Assembly: GCF_004570575.1 (NCBI RefSeq) | Contig: NZ_SPPD01000016.1 | Coordinates: 1-52,403, forward strand | Origin: Streptococcus cuniculi | GTDB lineage: Bacteria > Bacillota > Bacilli > Lactobacillales > Streptococcaceae | Direction: 5' to 3' | DNA length: 52,403 bases | Shown: one piece after another, positions 42,474 to 49,547 of the stretch | How the letters are laid out: the number at the start of each line of letters is the position of its first letter | Numbering within the stretch: position 1 is the first letter of the stretch | The notes under the pieces: generated by a model | Seen by the model: only the letters and a program-made list of their open reading frames with translations | What the model was told of the DNA's origin: nothing | The model's database searches: none | Program-made: the position numbers and the translations under genes

Positions 42474-42899
42474 TTATAATTTGAATTTTTCAAGAACATT
42501 AATGCTTAATCTTCCTATTGTTTTATTTTTCTCATAGTCAGATAATTTTTTCAAAAAATCTATCCCTCGTGGAAATTGATATAAAAGATATCTATACTTA
42601 GATGAATCAAACGAAATTAAAGATATGAGTACTTGTTCAAGTACCTCCTCATCAGTACAGAATATTAAATTCATTAGTAGAAGAAAGGCATTCAAGTCAT
42701 CATACCCGTCTAAGCAGTAAGCTAACTTGAACTTGTAGGATGGTTTTTTAATCTTACATCCGTCATATAATTTTTTCCATTCATCTTGATTTAAAGATGG
42801 TAGGAGGGTATCCATAATATATTCAACATCCACATCATAAAATGTATCACCTAAATAAGGGTGTGACAAAATTTTATCTAACTCTTTATAGTAGTTCAT
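42474..42899 (-). CDS. Putative immunity protein next to the EndoU tip
   Basis: A 141-residue acidic helical protein (MNYYKELDKILSHPYLGDTF, then GRLSINVLEKFKL at the end). I recognise no family. It starts directly at the EndoU stop (42900), the position in which polymorphic-toxin immunity genes are found, and it is AT-rich like the rest of the locus. Immunity against the EndoU nuclease is inferred from position only. It is the last gene of the Rhs locus on this side. Confidence 0.6.
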   Translation of the reverse strand: MNYYKELDKILSHPYLGDTFYDVDVEYIMDTLLPSLNQDEWKKLYDGCKIKKPSYKFKLAYCLDGYDDLNAFLLLMNLIFCTDEEVLEQVLISLISFDSSKYRYLLYQFPRGIDFLKKLSDYEKNKTIGRLSINVLEKFKL

Positions 42900-43262
42900 C
42901 TAAAATCCCCCTGGATAAGAAAGATTATTACCTGTAGGATAGGCACTAATAACATCAGTTTCACGTTTAATTACATCAATACTCACTCCATTTATTTTGT
43001 TACGATGGAATGTAGCTCCATCGCTGTCTCTTATTGCTAATGGAACCCCTTCTCCAACTGTTTTAATCGAATCTATCATATCTTTATCACTCCAAGTTTG
43101 AGGGAACAAAGTTGAGTTTTTTATGTTTGAAACTTCTCCGTTATCTAATTGCTTAACAAAGTCAACAGAAGCAGTCCCATCATTATTAGTTCTTACGGTT
43201 TGAATTGCATAATTTAGATTTGAGTTATTAATTTTAGGTGAATGACCGTGATGATGTGACAA
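42900..43262 (-). CDS. Orphan EndoU nuclease toxin tip
   Basis: A 120-residue frame that is essentially a bare EndoU RNase domain (PF14436). HGHSPKI holds the first catalytic His, STLFPQTWSDKDMIDSI the conserved F-P-x-x-W-S block, GATFHRNKINGVSIDVI the second His region and ISAYPTG the terminal motif. The frame opens at a TTG with no ribosome site and a stop codon just upstream. It therefore looks like a displaced C-terminal tip that lost its Rhs carrier. Its immunity candidate follows directly. Confidence 0.72.
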   Translation of the reverse strand: MSHHHGHSPKINNSNLNYAIQTVRTNNDGTASVDFVKQLDNGEVSNIKNSTLFPQTWSDKDMIDSIKTVGEGVPLAIRDSDGATFHRNKINGVSIDVIKRETDVISAYPTGNNLSYPGGF

Positions 43263-43368
43263 ACGCCTATAGCACTAGGGAAATATTATTAAAAAACATA
43301 TAAAGCTATTTTTTGCTGCACTTCTTACTAAAACTAATAAGTATTTCGCCAGTTGCTTCAAAATCTAA

Positions 43369-43728
43369 TCAATAAAATTCAATTTCCCAATAGGTACTGT
43401 CATGAATTTCTAACCTAATCATTACATATTCCACACCTTTTTCAACAGATACAAAATTAATGGGAATTGTAGAAGAAATTAATATCAAATTATTTATATC
43501 GTTAATTGCCTTTGATAATATAAAAAGTTCTTCCCAATCCATTCTATAGCCGTATTCAGCATTTAATACCAAATCTTCAAATTCTTGCATAGTCATATTT
43601 CCTGGTGCAATTCCTATGGCATCAAATTCAAAAATATACCAATTATCATGATTATACGGTATTTTAGAAAGCAGTTCATAAAAAGTCACTTTCACACCGT
43701 CATTTAACATATACCCACTCAGTTTCAT
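43369..43728 (-). CDS. Putative immunity protein
   Basis: A 119-residue acidic protein (MKLSGYMLNDGVKVTFYELL, later DWEELFILSKAINDINNLIL and a strand-rich C-terminus). No family was recognised. Its ATG overlaps the stop of the toxin remnant upstream as TCATG on the plus strand (ATGA), the usual toxin-immunity coupling. It is inferred to be the immunity gene of a toxin that survives only as a fragment. Confidence 0.55.
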   Translation of the reverse strand: MKLSGYMLNDGVKVTFYELLSKIPYNHDNWYIFEFDAIGIAPGNMTMQEFEDLVLNAEYGYRMDWEELFILSKAINDINNLILISSTIPINFVSVEKGVEYVMIRLEIHDSTYWEIEFY

Positions 43729-43862
43729 GGAATCTCTAGCTCACTTTCTCCTAGCCTTTGTCGACCTCCCCCTGTAGAATTATTTACATAGTTATGTTGA
43801 TGAGGATTATGGTATTCTCGAGGACGTCCATAGTCAGTATCGTCATTTCGTTTATACCTAAA
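43725..43862 (-). pseudogene. C-terminal remnant of a lost toxin tip
   Basis: About 44 codons in frame end in a stop overlapping the next gene: RYKRNDDTDYGRPREYHNPH then QHNYVNNSTGGGRQRLGE. The His-rich segment is typical of nuclease-like toxin ends. The 5' side is replaced by the hairpin repeat at 43859, so the toxin is dead. Confidence 0.55.
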
Positions 43863-43965
43863 GGTAGCCACAGCTGTAACTCGCTAAAGCGAGAACAGCT
43901 ACCTATCTTTTTCACACAGTGCTTAGCTCAAATTCAATTACTAAGATACAAAAGCTCGTTGACAC
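43859..43965 (+). repeat. Partial copy of the hairpin repeat
   Basis: Contains the conserved hairpin GGTAGCCACAGCTGTAAC to GAACAGCTACC (43863-43903), CCTATCTTTTTCACACAGTG and a following TAAGATACAAAAGC. Same orientation as array 2. It interrupts the toxin remnant 43725-43862. Confidence 0.75.
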
Positions 43966-44109
43966 GAGTTACACTCGTTTTATTTCCAACCTCCAACAGT
44001 CTTCCAGACTATTGGAGCGAGTACTAAAAGGAAACGAAAAGACTATAAAATCAATATCTATATTTATCACTAAATTACCATTGGAATCATACTCCCTCAC
44101 TTATAAATT

Positions 44110-44526
44110 TTAATAAAATTCTATGAAATTTATAGCATAAAAACTATCGTTCAACATCACTGGATGTTCCTCTATTCCATTGGCATCTTTCTGAAAACAA
44201 AACATACCGAAATCACCTTCACAAATAGTTAGCTGAGAGGAATTAGTAACATTATTCTCCCTATTCAACTCATTAATATAAACAATATCATCTCCAACTA
44301 CATTATCAAAATCAAGCTCATATATACTAAATATCTCATCACCAAATACTTCGCCACCTCCATAATTTTTTAACCACCATTTAAAACTTTCCGGAAATGG
44401 AAACGATAATCTTTTTTCAGCTTTACCAATCCAATAATCACTCATTCCTTCTCCGTAAGGTGCAAAATCAACACCCTCAGTACTCTCTATAACATATTTT
44501 AGTCTATTTATTAAATTGTTATCCAT
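44110..44526 (-). CDS. SMI1/KNR4 (SUKH-1) family immunity protein
   Basis: A 138-residue SUKH protein, the most common immunity fold of bacterial polymorphic toxins. IGKAEKRLSFPFPESFKWWL followed by KNYGGGEVFGDEIFSIYELD is the SUKH-1 core, and the C-terminus FYAINFIEFY closes the sheet. It follows a toxin-tip remnant (44538-44713) whose stop is 12 nt upstream of its ATG. The partner toxin is broken, so this is now an orphan immunity gene. Confidence 0.82.
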   Translation of the reverse strand: MDNNLINRLKYVIESTEGVDFAPYGEGMSDYWIGKAEKRLSFPFPESFKWWLKNYGGGEVFGDEIFSIYELDFDNVVGDDIVYINELNRENNVTNSSQLTICEGDFGMFCFQKDANGIEEHPVMLNDSFYAINFIEFY

Positions 44527-44537
44527 GTTTATTCACC

Positions 44538-44713
44538 TCATTCTACCAAATTCTTAACTCTATTTTCCCAATAATTTCTTCGCCAATTATCAAATTCTGA
44601 GCGGTTGATACCAGATGGTAGTTGACCTGTATTGATATGTATTGCGTTGTAGTTTTTGTTATGGAAAGACTGGTAACTTCTGCAACAGTACCATTATCAT
44701 TTTTATTTACCAT
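44538..44713 (-). pseudogene. Remnant of a toxin tip, frameshifted
   Basis: One frame reads MVNKNDNGTVAEVTS from 44713. A second frame continues protein-like as YQSFHNKNYNAIHINTGQLP then SGINRSEFDNWRRNYWENRV to the stop at 44538-44540. The pattern fits a frameshifted C-terminal nuclease-like tip upstream of the SUKH gene. The family is not identified. Confidence 0.45.
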
Positions 44714-44736
44714 TAATAAAAACTAATCTAACAATG

Positions 44737-45278
44737 TTAAATATCTAAAGGTACAACTTCTAAGTATTGTACTGGAACTTCATCTACTAACCATATATTA
44801 CCATCTGGATTATAAAATTCTATGCCATCTTTCCAAGCTAATGACGAAGCAATACAAAAAATTGTAACTTCTACATTATATCTCAACGCAACCTGATAAG
44901 CTGTCTCTATATTTTCTGATAGATGTACATACTGCCTAGATTGTTTTGATAGTCCCTGTTTTAAGATAGATATTTTATTTTTACTAGGTGAACCATGATA
45001 TAAATACTTTGGGGGCTTTTGAGAATCGTATTGAATAGGCTTATCAATTGAATGTCCATATAAAGCCCGGATTCTGCCTGCACTAACTTCATGACTTTTT
45101 TAGGAGAGTTTAATATCACATTGTGAATATCTGACCAACCAAACTTCATTCTTGAGACATCAATAAAAGAATCAATGCACACCCAACCATGAGAATCACT
45201 TTTCAAATGGTACTTTTCAAGCGCGGGTCTCAGAATATACGAACACTCTTTGCTTAATTTATCCAAATCCATCATCAA
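44737..45278 (-). pseudogene. kptA: RNA 2'-phosphotransferase (KptA/Tpt1), frameshifted at an A6 tract
   Basis: The first frame (to about 45100) gives MDLDKLSKECSYILRPALEK and GWVCIDSFIDV. After the run of six A (45096-45101) the family continues in another frame as AGRIRALYGHSIDK, KYLYHGSPS, SRQYVHLSENIETAYQVA and GIEFYNPDGNIWLVDEVP, to a stop at 44737. One extra A would restore about 180 residues, the normal KptA length. The Arg in ILR, GHS and SRQYVHLS are kept; the His after ILR is Pro. KptA removes RNA 2'-phosphates using NAD. It overlaps the upstream immunity-like gene by 20 nt. It may be a pseudogene, a phase-variable gene or a read error. Confidence 0.82.
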
Positions 45279-45651
45279 TCACCTCAAAACCTGAACATAT
45301 AATATTGTAAGTATCGTAACTATCAAGTAGTAAATTAAAGTGTCTAAGAGGGGTACTGCTATTTTGAAGGACATTAAATAGTTGACGATTGTTTAACTTC
45401 AATTGTTGAAGCCTATCCGAGTTAATAATTTCTAAAACCCTGTCGTATGCTTTTCCATGATTAGCAAAATGGGAATATGTTTTCCTGAATTCAAATACTC
45501 CATAAAATTTCAATATAACTATATAAAAATTATCATCATCGTCGTACCCTCTTAAAGTAATATTCACATCCCTTCCTTTAAATTCCACCTCTGGAGAGAC
45601 AGAGAGTAAAGCAGAAAACATTGGTAATTCATACAGTATCTTATTTTCCAT
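45259..45651 (-). CDS. Putative immunity protein upstream of kptA
   Basis: A 130-residue protein (MENKILYELPMFSALLSVSP, VNITLRGYDDDDNFYIVILK, then FEFRKTYSHFANHGKAYDRV). The strand-rich first half and acidic patch resemble small immunity proteins, but I do not recognise the family. MENKI at 45651 is chosen over an upstream Met. It overlaps the kptA start by 20 nt, so the two are coupled. The 45652-45731 stretch upstream holds a short frame ending RKMCQLVGKSGGQ, possibly a toxin end. Confidence 0.5.
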   Translation of the reverse strand: MENKILYELPMFSALLSVSPEVEFKGRDVNITLRGYDDDDNFYIVILKFYGVFEFRKTYSHFANHGKAYDRVLEIINSDRLQQLKLNNRQLFNVLQNSSTPLRHFNLLLDSYDTYNIICSGFEVIDDGFG

Positions 45652-45731
45652 ACTACTGACCTCCACTCTTTCCTACCAATTGGCACATCTTCCGAAGAAT
45701 GTTCTTAAGGTTATAGATCATTACGCCACCC

Positions 45732-46199
45732 CTACTCTATCTTTACATCACCAATAACATTAGTAATGGATTGCTTTAAAGAATCACTGTTAATGCATTC
45801 AGAGAATTTAACATGATAGAGGGTTCCTTCTATCAAATCTAATTTAAGAACGATATTCCTATACTCTGCTAAATTTCTATATAATTCTTCCACCGTATAA
45901 TGTCTATTAGTGAGAATCAATGTGCACTCCTCAATATATTGGCACTGATACAAATAGTCAAAAAAAGCTTTTATTGTTACCTCTGTAAAGTGATTAAATC
46001 TGGTATCTGCATTAAAATCAATTAATTTGTCTCTCCTAGTAATACTTTCCTGAAGATCTCCTTCATATTTTGAATACGAAAGAAGATTAGATAAATATAT
46101 ATAGCCAGATCCTGTCTTCTTTATAACTTCATATACCACAGTAGCAATTATAGTAGCATTATCGAAATATTTATCATATTGAAATTTCAACTCTTCCAT
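45732..46199 (-). CDS. Putative immunity protein
   Basis: A 155-residue protein (MEELKFQYDKYFDNATIIAT, TGSGYIYLSNLLSYSKYEGD, FFDYLYQCQYIEECTLILTN). No family is recognised. MEELK at 46199 is the start. It lies among orphan immunity genes of the Rhs locus without a recognisable toxin directly upstream; a cassette-boundary repeat (46262-46365) precedes it instead. An immunity role is inferred from context only. Confidence 0.5.
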   Translation of the reverse strand: MEELKFQYDKYFDNATIIATVVYEVIKKTGSGYIYLSNLLSYSKYEGDLQESITRRDKLIDFNADTRFNHFTEVTIKAFFDYLYQCQYIEECTLILTNRHYTVEELYRNLAEYRNIVLKLDLIEGTLYHVKFSECINSDSLKQSITNVIGDVKIE

Positions 46200-46261
46200 A
46201 TTTAATCTCCCAGCCACTTAAGAAATGAAGGACCCATTCTATAATCAATTTTATAACCTTA

Positions 46262-46365
46262 GGTGGGCGGGGAGCTAGGAAAAAGAGGACGGAAAACGAG
46301 GAAATCTTTCTAGTGTTTTCAAAGTCCTCGCTGACTAGCTCAAGCGCCTACAGCACCACGGAATA
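46262..46365. repeat. Cassette-boundary repeat, copy 1
   Basis: Near-identical to 51317-51415; shared segments include AAAGAGGACGGAAAAC, TTTTCAAAGTCCTCGCTGAC and GCGCCTACAGC. Both copies sit immediately downstream (minus strand) of an immunity gene, so they may mark ends of exchanged cassettes. Confidence 0.7.
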
Positions 46366-46741
46366 CTATCTGAATATATCCAATCGTTCTATTTTAACAT
46401 TTCCCAGATTATCAAAGGAATACCGTTGACTGCCTTTTTCAAACCAACGTTTGAGAACAACATCATATAGCATATAATCTGACTTTTCACGAATCCAATT
46501 GGCATCTAGCCCATAGGGCTTTATACTCTAACACTTCCTTGGTATCCGTCAGCTGTAAACTTGGTAAACCTTTAGTGGAGCTGAAGTTATATATCCCTTC
46601 TAATGCTTCCTTCAGAGTCTCTCTTCTTTTTGTAGCTTCATCTTCTACATCATAAGCAGCGGTCGCAAAAACTAAAGATGTGTCTGAATTAGAGATTTCT
46701 AAACCTTCAATCATTCTATTACCTTTATAGTACCAGCTCAT
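46366..46741 (-). pseudogene. TipC-like immunity protein, C-terminal part (frameshifted)
   Basis: The frame from ATG 46741 (MSWYYKGNRMIEGLEISNSD, ATAAYDVEDEATKRRETLKE) stops early at 46487. One base out of frame the protein continues as YGLDANWIREKSDYMLYDVV and RWFEKGSQRYSFDNLGNVKI to the stop at 46366. The break is at a GCCC run, where one C too many explains it. Together with 46738-47094 this reads like one TipC-type protein broken twice. Confidence 0.5.
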
Positions 46742-47094
46742 ATATAAAAATATATTTGATGATATTTTTTTTTGTATTCCAATGCTATTACATCATTAAA
46801 TCCTATCACAACTGCTAGACTTTCATCTTTTTGCAGTAAGGTATTTTTTATTGGTAAACTTTTAATACTATCTGGATATCTAAATGCTTGACTGCTATTT
46901 AACACATTACTTAAATTAGGAAGCCTAACAAGGTCGTCTGGATAAAGCGCTGCATAATTCATCTCTTTAAAGACATTATCTAATGATTGATATTCTCGCC
47001 CTCTCTCTACATGTAGGTATATTTTATAGGAAAGAATAAGTAAAAGCGGAATGGCAACTATATAAAGCAGCCTTCTCATCGTTTTCTTTTTCAT
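46738..47094 (-). CDS. TipC-like membrane-anchored immunity protein, N-terminal part
   Basis: A 118-residue frame. A membrane anchor (about residues 8-24, LLYIVAIPLLLILSYKI) is followed by LDNVFKEMNYAALYPDDLVR and SLPIKNTLLQKDESLAVVIG. It resembles TipC immunity proteins that guard streptococci against TelC, a calcium-dependent lipid II phosphatase. It ends in TATATATGA overlapping the next frame; loss of one TA from this run would fuse the two frames. It starts 12 nt after the Rhs gene with the TelC-like tip, the right position for its immunity gene. Confidence 0.5.
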   Translation of the reverse strand: MKKKTMRRLLYIVAIPLLLILSYKIYLHVERGREYQSLDNVFKEMNYAALYPDDLVRLPNLSNVLNSSQAFRYPDSIKSLPIKNTLLQKDESLAVVIGFNDVIALEYKKKYHQIYFYI

Positions 47095-47106
47095 CTAGTC
47101 ACCTTT

Positions 47107-48909
47107 CTATTCACTATAATCTGACTTATGTCGTGCCAGATGCCCAATAAAGTTATAGGCTACTGGATTCTTCGTGCGTAATTGAATAAGCGCATCTCCG
47201 TCACTACCAGCCTTAATCCCAACCGCATCATAGACTGTCTGCTTAATATTCGATAAACCGCCATTGTTTTTGACAAATAGATCCGCTCGATTATATCTTC
47301 CTGATGCGATGCCATCATAATATTGGGTACTCGCGGTCGCATAATCGCTATTATTTTGCTTCATCAACGCTACAATATTCACCGCATCTAAATCAGCTTT
47401 ATAATCTGGATTATTGATACTTGGATTTTTTCCTAATGTAATATCTCCAAGCCAGCCAGATAAATGATTAGTATATTGATGACTGTTCGTTCCTTGACCT
47501 TTCAGAACTCCATATAAATTGGCTAAACGTAACGGATTACTATACAAATGTGTTGCAGTCGTAATACTTTGATGTGCAAAATCTGAATATTGAAAATCTA
47601 TATCATTTGATTTCTTATATTGAGTTTTTATAACATTACTCAACCTATCATAATCACTCTGAGATAACTTGTAGTTAAACCTCATCTGCACAGATATACC
47701 AGCAAACCTATCATCATCGCTCTTAGGATCATCCACCACACCAGCAGTTCCATTCCACTGTACTGACGCTTTAAACCATTGCATTTTCTTCTTAAAACCC
47801 TTAGGAGGGGTTTCATCATTATAAACAATCCCACCTATCAATCGATTGAAGATGTAGTCCGCATTTTTACCATCTACTTGTTGGACTTTTTGATATAACT
47901 TCCAGATAAGCTCAGCTTCGTCACTCTCAAATCCGTATTGTTTCATCAGATTTTGCTTAAAGTCATAGGCTACTGTCGTCTGACCACTATCAAAGGATAT
48001 CGTGCTGGCATGAACGGTTGTTCCCCCAGTTGCTTTGCCTGCAGATTGACACACATGGCGCATCGTGTCTGCCAAGGCTTTCGTCCAGTTTAGTGCGAGA
48101 TTGCCTGCTTCACGAATATGGAAAGCGGCTTTTGCTCCGACAGCTGATGCATAGTCACTTCTAATCTTCGCTTTCTGCGCATCTGTATAATGGTTTGGTT
48201 GAGCTTTCATCATCGTATGCTGGACAGTGGCGACAGCCGCTCGGACAGTAACGGAAACAAACTGAGCAGTTGTCTTAATCGGTGCTACAATCATAGAGGC
48301 AAACCTCTTTATGCCAGCTATGAAAGCAGACGCACTCGAAGAAGATTTCCTTCCTCCACCCATGGTGGTAAGTACAAGGCTATGCCCACTCGGGTCGGTG
48401 TAGTTGACAGGATTATTCTGGACATAGGCATAGCGATTCTGGCTGAGGGAATTCGTTAGCTCTCCCTGGTAGCTGTCTTCTGTCAGGAAGGTGCCCGCTC
48501 TGCTATCATAATACCTTGCACGTAAGTAGTCTAATCCTGTGACATCTCTTGCTTCGCCATTATAGGCATAGGGATGGCCTGTCTCATCTGTCGTGGTCTT
48601 GGTTGCACCGTAGAGATTGTAGCTGGTTGACGCTACTGCCTCACCACCTTTCGTCAAGCCTGTGACAGAACCTGACTGGTTGGTCAGATACTGGTAGTCA
48701 TGACCTGTCTGGTTGTTCAGGTAGGAGTTTCTACCATAGCCATAGCTATAGGTCTCCCGTGCTTTCAGGTCATGGTCATAGCTTTGAAGGACTTCGGTAT
48801 GGTTGCGATTGATGTCATTGACATAGTTGCGTTCTTCATAATACTCATAGGTATATTCTCGTGTGGTGTATGGGATGAGGACATCTTTCACCTCTGACGC
48901 ATAGGTCAC
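47107..48909 (-). CDS. Rhs core fragment with TelC-like C-terminal toxin
   Basis: A 600-residue Rhs C-terminal module. Residues 1-185 carry YD-type repeats and the Rhs core end (GLDYLRARYYDSRAGTFLTE, NRYAYVQNNPVNYTDPSGHS). A linker (about 185-300) is near-identical to that of the next module. The tip (about 310-600) includes YIFNRLIGGIVY, DDPKSDDDRFAG, DFAHQSITTATHLYS, HLSGWLGDITLG and DYKADLDAVNIVALM, which resemble TelC lipid II phosphatase toxins. TelC is normally fused to an LXG domain, so an Rhs carrier is unusual. The start is a GTG after GGAGAGG; most of the Rhs shell is missing. Confidence 0.7.
   Translation of the reverse strand: MTYASEVKDVLIPYTTREYTYEYYEERNYVNDINRNHTEVLQSYDHDLKARETYSYGYGRNSYLNNQTGHDYQYLTNQSGSVTGLTKGGEAVASTSYNLYGATKTTTDETGHPYAYNGEARDVTGLDYLRARYYDSRAGTFLTEDSYQGELTNSLSQNRYAYVQNNPVNYTDPSGHSLVLTTMGGGRKSSSSASAFIAGIKRFASMIVAPIKTTAQFVSVTVRAAVATVQHTMMKAQPNHYTDAQKAKIRSDYASAVGAKAAFHIREAGNLALNWTKALADTMRHVCQSAGKATGGTTVHASTISFDSGQTTVAYDFKQNLMKQYGFESDEAELIWKLYQKVQQVDGKNADYIFNRLIGGIVYNDETPPKGFKKKMQWFKASVQWNGTAGVVDDPKSDDDRFAGISVQMRFNYKLSQSDYDRLSNVIKTQYKKSNDIDFQYSDFAHQSITTATHLYSNPLRLANLYGVLKGQGTNSHQYTNHLSGWLGDITLGKNPSINNPDYKADLDAVNIVALMKQNNSDYATASTQYYDGIASGRYNRADLFVKNNGGLSNIKQTVYDAVGIKAGSDGDALIQLRTKNPVAYNFIGHLARHKSDYSE
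48050..48790. repeat. Rhs core direct repeat, copy 1
   Basis: About 740 bp encoding the Rhs core end and shared linker, nearly identical to 50468-51207. It provides homology for recombination between toxin tips. Confidence 0.85.
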
Positions 48910-48943
48910 TTTACCCTCTCCTGGTAAATTACCAAAAGAAAGT

Positions 48944-48990
48944 AAAACACTCCTGTTTCCGGTTTATACTAGTTTGAACAGGAGCGTTTT
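48944..48990. terminator. Terminator-like hairpin between two Rhs modules
   Basis: AAAACACTCCTGTT pairs with AACAGGAGCGTTTT; T runs lie on both sides. It follows the immunity gene 49079-49531 and precedes the TelC-like module on the minus strand. Confidence 0.7.
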
Positions 48991-49078
48991 ATTGTTTCTC
49001 ATCTCAGGGAGGCAATCTAGATTTCCAGTGCTTTTTCACTGTATCTTACATACTTAGAAGTGCGATATCACTTCTATA

Positions 49079-49531
49079 TTACCTAGTCCTATCCCAGAAA
49101 AAATGCTGTTCCTTTATTTGAACTTTTGCTATAACAATGTCTTGGCATATGATATCAATAGACATATTATCCATAATGATCTTGGCTCTTAGCAAAAAGT
49201 GACTGTGCTGTGAAACCGCTATATCTTGAGCAGAATAGGTAGTATTTGGTAAAATGAATGTATCTTTAACATCGTACTCTCTGCCAAACACATCCGAAAA
49301 TCCCTGTATATCTTTACGTTGTCTTACCCAACCAGCATCTGTTTCATAGCTTACTTTAAAGCAGCGTAAAAATTTAATTTCCCAACAAAATTCTGTCTCC
49401 CTATACTCCTTGTAGCTTTGAATATAGAGCTTCGCTTCATCTCCAAAGTATTGTATATTAAAATCTAATACCTGAGAATCCCAATAATCCATTCGATTGA
49501 TTTTTTCTTTTATTTCTTCAATATCTGACAT
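49079..49531 (-). CDS. Putative immunity protein for the Ntox24-like tip
   Basis: A 150-residue strand-rich protein (MSDIEEIKEKINRMDYWDSQ, then FCWEIKFLRCFKVSYET and HSHFLLRAKIIMDNMSIDII). MSDIE at 49531 is chosen because AAGGAG lies just upstream; longer frames overlap the Rhs gene. It begins 16 nt after the Rhs module, so it is the immunity candidate for that toxin. The size and alternating strands recall Imm50-type folds, with low confidence. Confidence 0.6.
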   Translation of the reverse strand: MSDIEEIKEKINRMDYWDSQVLDFNIQYFGDEAKLYIQSYKEYRETEFCWEIKFLRCFKVSYETDAGWVRQRKDIQGFSDVFGREYDVKDTFILPNTTYSAQDIAVSQHSHFLLRAKIIMDNMSIDIICQDIVIAKVQIKEQHFFWDRTR

Positions 49532-49547
49532 TCTGAGAACTCCTTGT

